A stretch of DNA of 64,000 nt from Nocardioides sp. NBC_00368 (GTDB lineage Bacteria > Actinomycetota > Actinomycetes > Propionibacteriales > Nocardioidaceae), in NCBI RefSeq assembly GCF_036090055.1, contig NZ_CP107970.1, positions 3,102,501 through 3,166,500 of the forward strand, in the 5' to 3' direction. Numbering within the stretch: position 1 is the stretch's first letter; each line of letters begins with the position of its first letter. Both the position numbers and the translations under genes were made by a program. This document shows positions 16,689 to 22,452 of this stretch, one piece after another. A model generated the notes under the pieces. It had not been told where the DNA came from, did not search any database, and saw only the letters and a list, made by a program, of their open reading frames with translations.

Positions 16689-17110
16689 AGGACATGCAGG
16701 TGCCGCCGGGCCCCGGCCTGCCCCACGGTCTGGTCATACCCGACTCCGAGCTGGTCGAGCGCTTCTCCCGTTCACCCGGTCCCGGCGGACAGTCGGTCAA
16801 CACCACCGACTCCCGCGTCGAGCTGTCCTGGGACCCGTCCGCGTCCGAGGTGCTCGACGAGTCCCAGCGCGCCCGCGTCCTCGCCCGCTCGTCGGGCCCG
16901 ATCCACGTCGTCTCCCACGAGCAGCGCTCCCAGCACCGCAACCGTGTCGCCGCACGCGAGCGTCTCGCCCTGCGCATCCGCGAGCTCCTGGCCCCGCCGC
17001 CGCCCACCCGCCGCCCCACCAAGCCCACCCGTGGCTCCAAGGAGCGCCGCCTCGACGCGAAACGCCAGCGCAGCCAGACCAAGCAGCTTCGCGGCCGCGT
17101 CCAGGACTAG
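16685..17110 (+). CDS. arfB: Alternative ribosome-rescue factor ArfB (peptidyl-tRNA hydrolase, release-factor-like)
   Basis: 141 aa. GGQ catalytic loop in FSRSPGPGGQSVNTTDSRVEL, with the class I release factor domain and no codon-recognition domains. The basic C-terminal tail (RRPTKPTRGSKERRLDAKRQRSQTK) is what ArfB inserts into the empty mRNA channel of stalled ribosomes. Start overlaps the LacI gene stop (ATGA). The stop codon abuts the first unit of the 21-bp repeat array. Confidence 0.92.
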   Translation: MKDMQVPPGPGLPHGLVIPDSELVERFSRSPGPGGQSVNTTDSRVELSWDPSASEVLDESQRARVLARSSGPIHVVSHEQRSQHRNRVAARERLALRIRELLAPPPPTRRPTKPTRGSKERRLDAKRQRSQTKQLRGRVQD

Positions 17111-17340
17111 CCGAGACGTCACCTCCGTCGGCCGAGACGTCAGGCCCGTCGGCCGAGACGTCACGTACGTCGGCCGACATGTCACCAGGAGACGTCTCGG
17201 TTCGCGGGCGCGACCCTTCGACCGTCCGGACCGACGTCTCGCCCGGCGGTGGTGACGTCTCATCCGACCGAACCGACGCCTCGCCCGACCGGGGCGACGC
17301 TTCGGCCGACCGGGGTGACGGCTCGGCCGACGTACGCGCC
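17110..17340. repeat. Head-to-head array of degenerate 21-bp units between convergent genes
   Basis: Eleven consecutive 21-bp units. Units 1-4 (from 17110, 17131, 17152, 17173) begin GCCGA(G)ACGTCA. From 17194 seven units (17194, 17215, 17236, 17257, 17278, 17299, 17320) read GTCTCGCCCGAC...GGTGAC, which is the reverse complement pattern. The switch is at the perfect palindrome GAGACGTCTC (17189-17198). The array fills the whole gap between arfB and the GNAT gene. Confidence 0.85.
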
Positions 17341-17349
17341 TTCTCGGCG

Positions 17350-17871
17350 TCAGACAGGCTCGGGATCGGTCGCGAGCCGGGCGTGGGTCTCGGTGTCGTA
17401 GCGGACACCGTCGTAGAGCAACTTCTGGCGCTCGCGACCCTCCGCGAGGAACCCGGCTGCGGTGGCGACGCGGCACGAGCCAGGGTTGTCGAGGCGATGG
17501 CCGGTCTCGAGACGGAAGAGGTCGAGCTCGTCGAAGCAGTGCCTCGCCAGAAGCCTCAGCCCGGTGCTGCCGGCGCCTCGCCCCCGGTGCTTCTCGAGGG
17601 TCCAGTAGGAGATCCAGCCGATGCCGTGGACACGCAGCTGGGTGGTGACCCGCATCTGCCCCAGGATCTCGGCGCCGTCGATGACCGCGAAGGTGTAGGC
17701 CCTGTCCGCCGCCGCGTCCTCGGCCCACCCGGCGATCAGCCGCTCGGCGTCCTCGACAGTGGCCACGTCCGCCGGCCGCTCGGTCTCCATCCCGGCACCG
17801 TCGTACGCAGCGAGCAGGACCGCCGCGTCCGACTCCTCCCACTCGCGGAGCCGAAAGCCGTGGTGCCTCAT
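17350..17871 (-). CDS. GNAT-family N-acetyltransferase (RimJ/RimL type)
   Basis: 173 aa from ATG 17871, chosen over an upstream in-frame start because TATCGT lies exactly 7 nt before it (leaderless pattern) and the upstream extension translates repeat DNA. GNAT features: start MRHHGFRLREWEESD, acetyl-CoA loop TLEKHRGRGAGSTGLRLLARH (R-G-R-G-x-G variant), and LETGHRLDNPGSCRVATAAGFLAEG. These enzymes acetylate N-terminal or side-chain amines; the substrate is unknown. Flanked by two different repeat arrays. Confidence 0.87.
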   Translation of the reverse strand: MRHHGFRLREWEESDAAVLLAAYDGAGMETERPADVATVEDAERLIAGWAEDAAADRAYTFAVIDGAEILGQMRVTTQLRVHGIGWISYWTLEKHRGRGAGSTGLRLLARHCFDELDLFRLETGHRLDNPGSCRVATAAGFLAEGRERQKLLYDGVRYDTETHARLATDPEPV

Positions 17872-17878
17872 ACGGCAC

Positions 17879-17884
17879 ACGATA
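17879..17884 (-). promoter_or_regulatory. -10 element of a leaderless GNAT transcript
   Basis: TATCGT on the minus strand, 7 nt before ATG 17871. Confidence 0.55.
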
Positions 17885-17895
17885 GCGCCGCTGCG

Positions 17896-17997
17896 GTGCA
17901 CGATCCGTGCACCGCCACCACCCCCAGACGTGCACTGATCACGCACATGCACGATCCGTGCACCCACCGAGAAGGCACGAGTGCACAGATCGTGCAC
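17896..17997. repeat. Two 51-bp palindromic units, left of the DUF559 gene
   Basis: Each 51-bp unit is a 17-bp palindrome, a 17-bp spacer and a second 17-bp palindrome. Palindromes: 17896-17912 (GTGCACGATCCGTGCAC), 17930-17946, 17947-17963, 17981-17997 (GTGCACAGATCGTGCAC). The consensus is GTGCAC-N5-GTGCAC with GATC inside. The same 102-bp block occurs at 18962-19063. Confidence 0.88.
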
Positions 17998-18002
17998 GGT
18001 CG

Positions 18003-18941
18003 TCAGCGGATCACCGGAAAGTGGGGGCGCCAGGCGTCCGAGAGCTGCGTCGGCACCCCAGGCTCTCCCCGTTCCCGCAGCACCCGGTGGATCTTCGCCA
18101 GCGTCAGGTCCGGACGACGGAACAGGCCCTTCGCGACGACAGTCAGGATTCGCCAGCCGTCGTCGTCGGCCTCCTCACGCCGCTCGAGATCACGTTCCCA
18201 CTGCTCAGCAGGATGCTGTTGACCGTCGTACTCGATCACGGTCTTCGACGCCGCGTACACCAGATCGTGCTCCCGCTTGAGCATGCCATCACCGCTGCCG
18301 ACGAGAACGTTGATGCGTGGCTCAGGAAGCCCGGCGAGCACGATCAGCATCCGGAGTCGGGTCTCCATCGGCGAGCGCACCTTGTCTCTTACGTAACCAG
18401 CCGCCGCGGCCGCACGGCGCGAGCCCGGCAGCGCGCCGGCGGCGGCGAAGTCCGCCAACGTCTCCGGCGTCACACCCCGGTGATGGCGTACGAGATGGTC
18501 ACCTGCGACGACGAGGTCGACCAGGCTCAACTGGCTCCCGAGCTCGGCGAAGAGCTGGTCAAGCGAGGAGACCCCGATGCCGTCGAGAACCACCGCTCTT
18601 GGCTTCCGCAGCACGTGGCAGACGATCCCAGGATGCGTACGCCGGTGGGCCGCGGCGGTCACCGTCACATGCTCGTCGGGCAGTGTTGGGATCGGCACGC
18701 CGTAGACCCGGGCCGCGGAGGCGTGACTGGCGAAGCCGTTGCCGCGGAACGGAACGAGAGCGGCCTGGACGCGCTGCAGCGGTGTCGGCGGGGCATCAGC
18801 GGCGACGTACACACCGCTGAAGAGACGTACGAAGCGCGGACCGCGCAACGTGCTCGGCTTCAGCTTCGCCTTCGCGGCATCGGCTCGCGAGAACGGTCGT
18901 GACGTGTCCAGGACGAAGTCCTCGCCGGATGTGTCCCCCAT
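18003..18941 (-). CDS. AbiEi-like N-terminal plus DUF559 (Vsr-like nuclease fold) protein
   Basis: 312 aa. The N-terminal 100 residues (FSRADAAKAKLKPSTLRGPRFVRLFSGVYV) resemble the winged-helix AbiEi antitoxin domain found in many actinobacterial proteins. The C-terminal third has the DUF559 pattern: SPMETRLRMLIVLAG, REHDLVYAASKTVIEYDGQQH and a closing DDDGWRILTV, giving an E...D...ExD array as in Vsr/PD-(D/E)XK nucleases. Catalytic residues appear intact, so DNA cleavage is plausible but not shown. The gene is framed on both sides by the same 51-bp palindromic repeats, which suggests it is a repeat-associated or mobile cassette. No toxin partner gene is adjacent. Confidence 0.82.
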   Translation of the reverse strand: MGDTSGEDFVLDTSRPFSRADAAKAKLKPSTLRGPRFVRLFSGVYVAADAPPTPLQRVQAALVPFRGNGFASHASAARVYGVPIPTLPDEHVTVTAAAHRRTHPGIVCHVLRKPRAVVLDGIGVSSLDQLFAELGSQLSLVDLVVAGDHLVRHHRGVTPETLADFAAAGALPGSRRAAAAAGYVRDKVRSPMETRLRMLIVLAGLPEPRINVLVGSGDGMLKREHDLVYAASKTVIEYDGQQHPAEQWERDLERREEADDDGWRILTVVAKGLFRRPDLTLAKIHRVLRERGEPGVPTQLSDAWRPHFPVIR

Positions 18942-18961
18942 GAAGGCATCATCCGTCGCCC

Positions 18962-19063
18962 ATGCATGATCCGTGCACCTTTGAGAAGATCACCGGTGCA
19001 TCGATCGCGCACATGAATGATCGGTGCACCCGCTGGTGAGAGCGGAGTGCACCGATCGGTCAG
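18962..19063. repeat. Two 51-bp palindromic units, right of the DUF559 gene
   Basis: Palindrome positions 18962-18978 (ATGCATGATCCGTGCAC), 18996-19012, 19013-19029 and 19047-19063, with the same 34-17-34 spacing as the left copy and in direct orientation. Spacers share GAGAAG. More diverged than the left copy. The last bases reach the stop of the acyl-CoA dehydrogenase gene. Confidence 0.85.
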
Positions 19064-20236
19064 TCACAGGGTCGACTGGATGCCGGCGAGGAGCTGGCGG
19101 GCCATCACGATCCGCTGGACCTGGTTGGTGCCCTCATAGATCTGGGTGATCTTGGCATCACGCATCATCCGCTCCACCGGATAGTCACGCGTGAACCCAT
19201 ACCCACCCAGCAGCTGGACCGCATCCGTGGTCACCTGCATCGCCACATCCGAGGCGAACGCCTTCGCAGCCGCACCGAAGAACGTCAGGTCCTTGTCACC
19301 CCGCTCCGAACGACCCGCGGCCGCGTAGGTCAGCTGGCGGGCGGCCTCGATCTTCATCCCCATGTCCGCGACCATGAACTCCACACCCTGGAACTCCGCG
19401 ATCGGCTTGCCGAACTGCTGGCGCTCCTTGATGTAGCCCAGCGCATAGTCCAGCGCACCCTGCGCCACACCCACCGCCTGGGCCGCGATCGTGATCCGGG
19501 TGTGGTCCAGGGTCTGCATCGCATAGGTGAACCCCTTGCCCTCCTCGCCGATGATCCGGTCGGCGGGGATACGCACGTTGTCGAAGTAGACCTCGCGGGT
19601 CGGGGATCCCTTGATCCCGAGCTTCTTCTCCGGGGCACCGAAGGAGACGCCCTCGTCGGACTTCTCCACCACGAACGCGGAGATCCCCTTCGAGCGCTTC
19701 TCCGGGTCAGTCACCGCCAGCACCGTGTAGTACTCCGAGACCCCCGCATTCGTGATCCATCGCTTGACGCCGTTGAGCACCCAGAAGTCGCCGTCGCGTA
19801 CGGCCCGGGTCTTCTGATTCGCCGCATCCGAGCCCGCATCGGGCTCGGAGAGGCAGTAGGAGAAGTTGCCCTGCCCCGCGGCCAGCGCACCCAGATACTT
19901 CTTCTTCAGCTCCTCCGACCCACCGATCTGCACCGGCAACGACCCCAGCTTGTTCACCGCCGGGATCAACGAGGCCGACACATCCGCACGCGCGATCTCC
20001 TCGATCACCAACACCGTCGCCAGCGCATCCGCACCCACACCCCCGTACGCCTCCGGCACATGCGGCGCGAAGAACTCGGTCTCGATCAACGCATCATGCG
20101 CCTCCTGCGGATACCGAGCCTCCTCATCGACCGCAGCCGCAGCCGGCGCGATCTTCGCATCACAGATCTCACGGATGGCCTTGCGGATCTCCTGGTGCTC
20201 CTCGGAGAGGGCGAACAACGGGTACTCGGCACTCAT
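19064..20236 (-). CDS. Acyl-CoA dehydrogenase
   Basis: 390 aa from ATG 20236 (TAGACT 7 nt upstream). Full family order: N-terminal helical domain (PLFALSEEHQEIRKAIREIC), FAD/substrate segment CLSEPDAGSDAANQKT and KRWITNAGVSEYYTVLAV, and the C-terminal domain with RQQFGKPIAEFQGVEFMVAD, LLGGYGFTRDYPVERMMRDA and the catalytic Glu in ITQIYEGTNQVQR. FAD-dependent alpha-beta oxidation of acyl-CoA esters, electrons passing to ETF. Chain-length preference not predictable. Confidence 0.93.
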   Translation of the reverse strand: MSAEYPLFALSEEHQEIRKAIREICDAKIAPAAAAVDEEARYPQEAHDALIETEFFAPHVPEAYGGVGADALATVLVIEEIARADVSASLIPAVNKLGSLPVQIGGSEELKKKYLGALAAGQGNFSYCLSEPDAGSDAANQKTRAVRDGDFWVLNGVKRWITNAGVSEYYTVLAVTDPEKRSKGISAFVVEKSDEGVSFGAPEKKLGIKGSPTREVYFDNVRIPADRIIGEEGKGFTYAMQTLDHTRITIAAQAVGVAQGALDYALGYIKERQQFGKPIAEFQGVEFMVADMGMKIEAARQLTYAAAGRSERGDKDLTFFGAAAKAFASDVAMQVTTDAVQLLGGYGFTRDYPVERMMRDAKITQIYEGTNQVQRIVMARQLLAGIQSTL

Positions 20237-20243
20237 GTCCCGG

Positions 20244-20249
20244 AGTCTA
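20244..20249 (-). promoter_or_regulatory. -10 element of leaderless acyl-CoA dehydrogenase transcript
   Basis: TAGACT, 7 nt before ATG 20236. Confidence 0.55.
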
Positions 20250-20321
20250 TGCCTGTTTGCTACTCGCCAGTACGTCGGCGGGTCACGGAATCCCCGAAGC
20301 GGGGTTGTTGTTGTGCTCCAC

Positions 20322-20774
20322 ATGACCGCCGCATGGCTCGACCAGGACACCATCGACACGCTCCTCGACGACTCCGAGACCTGGGCCGTGGTCGGCCTCT
20401 CGGGCGACCCGTGGCGTACGGCCTACTCGATCGCCCAGGAGCTCCAGCAGCACGGCAAGCGGATCATCCCCATCCACCCGGGGGCCGCCGCCGAGGGCAA
20501 GGAGGTGCTCGGCGAGAAGGTCTACGCGACCCTGGCCGACGCCGCCGCGGCCGTCGGGAAGATCGACGTCGTCGACGTCTTCCGCCGCTCCGAGGCCGCC
20601 GGCCAGTTCGCCGACGAGGCCGTGGCGATCGGCGCCGGTGGCGTCTGGTTCCAGATGGGCGTGGTCGACGAGTCCGCTTTCGAGCGCACCACCGCGGCTG
20701 GCGTACCGATGGTGATGGACACCTGCCCGAGCAAGATCTGGTTCGAGCGCGCCAGGGCCGGCGCGCGGAGGTAG
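20322..20774 (+). CDS. CoA-binding domain protein (YccU/COG1832 type)
   Basis: 150 aa from ATG 20322 (a GTG three codons upstream is possible). A single Rossmann CoA-binding domain related to succinyl-CoA synthetase alpha: TWAVVGLSGDPWRTAYSIAQ, KRIIPIHPGA, VLGEKVYATLADA, IDVVDVFRRSEAAGQFADEA, GVWFQMGVVDESA and the end VMDTCPSKIWFE. The His/Cys end is typical of the family. It binds CoA or acyl-CoA; no reaction is known. Divergent from the acyl-CoA dehydrogenase. Confidence 0.88.
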   Translation: MTAAWLDQDTIDTLLDDSETWAVVGLSGDPWRTAYSIAQELQQHGKRIIPIHPGAAAEGKEVLGEKVYATLADAAAAVGKIDVVDVFRRSEAAGQFADEAVAIGAGGVWFQMGVVDESAFERTTAAGVPMVMDTCPSKIWFERARAGARR

Positions 20775-20776
20775 GG

Positions 20777-21226
20777 CTACGGCTCGAACGTCATCGTGCG
20801 CAGGTGCTCGTAGATCACCGAGGTCTCGACGTCGGCGATCTCGGCCCGCGAGGTGAGCCGGTCGATCACGAACGCGTAGAGCGCGTCGTTGTCCGGAACT
20901 GCGACATGGACGATGAAGTCCATCCGCCCGGAGGTGACGAAGACCCCGACGGCCTCCGGGAGTGCGCCGACCCAGTCACGGAAGGACTCGATGTTGGCGC
21001 GTGAGGGCGGCCGGATGCGTACGGCGACGAGCGCCTGCACGCCGCGGTCGATCTGGCGGAGGTCGAGATCGAGGTACGCGCCGCGGATGAGTCCGCGGCG
21101 CTGCATCGCCCGCGCGCGGTCGTGCACGGTGGTCGCGGAGACGCCGACTTCCGCGGCGATGTCCCGGAGGCTCCGCCGTGCATCCATCGTCCAGGCAGCC
21201 AGAATCTGACGGTCGACTTCATCCAT
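20777..21226 (-). CDS. Lrp/AsnC-family transcriptional regulator
   Basis: 149 aa from ATG 21226, supported by TAGATT 7 nt upstream (the frame is open to 21256). HTH in MDEVDRQILAAWTMDARRSLRDIAAEVGVSATTVHDRARAM (given in parts: DRQILAAW, AEVGVSATTVHDR), followed by a RAM ligand-binding domain (VQALVAVRIRPPSRA, VGVFVTSGRMDFIVHVAV, VETSVIYEHLR). Divergent from the DUF2000 gene, which it probably controls; this pairing is common in actinobacteria. Confidence 0.92.
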   Translation of the reverse strand: MDEVDRQILAAWTMDARRSLRDIAAEVGVSATTVHDRARAMQRRGLIRGAYLDLDLRQIDRGVQALVAVRIRPPSRANIESFRDWVGALPEAVGVFVTSGRMDFIVHVAVPDNDALYAFVIDRLTSRAEIADVETSVIYEHLRTMTFEP

Positions 21227-21233
21227 GCCCGCC

Positions 21234-21239
21234 AATCTA
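21234..21239 (-). promoter_or_regulatory. -10 element of leaderless Lrp-family gene
   Basis: TAGATT, 7 nt before ATG 21226. Confidence 0.55.
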
Positions 21240-21336
21240 GCCGCTTCACCTGACATTGACCGGACTGATTGCGATCTGTCCTGACATTCCCAAGACTTGA
21301 CAGCGAATCAGTTGTCGAATGACAGGAGTCAGAGTG

Positions 21337-21820
21337 ATGAGCACAGGTGTCGAGACGGCGACGATCGGCTTCGCCCCCGACGAGATCGACCAGTCCGTGA
21401 GCACGCGGGAGGTGCCCTTCAAGTGGGTGGTCGTCGTCGATCAGGCCCTGCCAGCGGGCCGCGCCGTGAATGCGGCCGTCTGCGTCGCGGGCGCGACCAC
21501 GCAGCGTACGGCCGGGCTTCTTCGGCGAAGACGCCGTCGACGCCGACGACTCCACGCACCCGGGGCTGCCCTGGATCGGCTGCACGGTGCTGGGGGCCCC
21601 GACGCAACGGCTGACCGACCTGCGTCGTCAGGCGGTCGCCCAGCCGGGCGTCGCGGTGATCGACATGCCCACGCAGGCGCAGCACACCCGGGTCTACGAC
21701 GACTACCTGTTCGCCGTCGGGAGCAGCCGCGGCGCCGACCTCTCCTACTGCGCGGTCAGCCTCTTCGGCCCCCGCCGGATCATCGACAAGCTCGTGAAGG
21801 GCCTCTCGCTCCTGCCCTGA
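21337..21820 (+). pseudogene. DUF2000 family protein gene with a +1 frameshift
   Basis: From ATG 21337 (AGGAG 10 nt upstream) the frame reads a DUF2000 N-terminus (VPFKWVVVVDQALPAGRAVN, AAVCVAGATTQRTAG), then degenerates into Arg repeats. The rest of the family continues in the next frame: GFFGEDAVDADDSTHPGLPW, IGCTVLGAPTQRLTDLRRQ, VYDDYLFAVGSSRGADLSYC, ending KGLSLLP at 21820. The switch falls near 21515-21522 (GGGCTTCTTCGG). One extra base explains it: sequencing error, recent inactivation or recoding. Joined length is about 160 aa, normal for the family. Divergent from the Lrp regulator. Confidence 0.8.
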
Positions 21821-21823
21821 GGA

Positions 21824-22318
21824 TCAGGAGGTGGCGCGGCGTACGACCTCGCCCTTCTCGCGGGCGAGCTCGGCGAGGGACTTCTCGTACGCCACCAGCT
21901 TCTGCTGCAGCTCGGGGTCCGCGACGCCGAGGATGCGGGCGGCGAGGATGCCCGCGTTCTTGGCGTTGCCGATGGCCACCGTGGCCACCGGGATGCCGCC
22001 GGGCATCTGGACGATCGACATCAGCGAGTCCATGCCGTCGAGGTACTTCAGCGGCACCGGGACACCGATGACCGGCAGCGGGGTGACAGAGGCGAGCATG
22101 CCGGGCAGCGCGGCTGCGCCGCCCGCCCCGGCGATGATGACGGAGAGACCGCGGCCGGCCGCCTCGCGACCGTAGTCGAGCATCTCCTGCGGCATCCGGT
22201 GGGCCGACTTCACATCGGCCTCCCACTCGATCCCGAACTCGTCGAGGAGTTCGGCCGCGGCCTTCATCGTCGGCCAGTCGGAGTCGGATCCCATCACGAT
22301 GCCTACGCGAGCGCTCAT
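21824..22318 (-). CDS. purE: N5-carboxyaminoimidazole ribonucleotide mutase PurE
   Basis: 164 aa. Motifs VGIVMGSDSDWPTM (phosphate loop), VKSAHRMPQEM with the catalytic His, IIAGAGGAAALPGM, VPVPLKYLDGMDSLMSIVQMP in parts, and GNAKNAGILAARIL. Class I PurE: converts N5-CAIR to CAIR in purine synthesis. Its partner purK lies at 25359-26516 on the same strand, but a helicase gene in the opposite direction sits between. Start ATG has TAGCCT 6 nt upstream. Confidence 0.96.
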   Translation of the reverse strand: MSARVGIVMGSDSDWPTMKAAAELLDEFGIEWEADVKSAHRMPQEMLDYGREAAGRGLSVIIAGAGGAAALPGMLASVTPLPVIGVPVPLKYLDGMDSLMSIVQMPGGIPVATVAIGNAKNAGILAARILGVADPELQQKLVAYEKSLAELAREKGEVVRRATS

Positions 22319-22452
22319 GGGGACAGGCTATGCGCCGCCTGACCCGCATCGTGTCACCGGTCCGACCTCTGTCCGTCATCTACCTGTCGGTGCCGCCCGC
22401 TAGTGTCGTCCGACGCCCGTCCCGCAGTCCCCGACGACCCCCACAAAGGCAG

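Noticed and set aside
17110..17340. CRISPR array or coding repeat protein
   Set aside because: 21-bp units without spacers, inverted in the middle; the frames across it end in unrelated DNA.
16660..18222. 520-aa plus-strand frame covering arfB, the 21-bp array and the GNAT gene
   Set aside because: It reads through repeat DNA and antisense to GNAT; the heptad-like Ser/Thr/Asp repeats simply reflect the 21-bp unit.
17896..19063. CRISPR array
   Set aside because: Repeats are palindromic, degenerate and only two units per side, spacers partly conserved, no leader and no cas genes.
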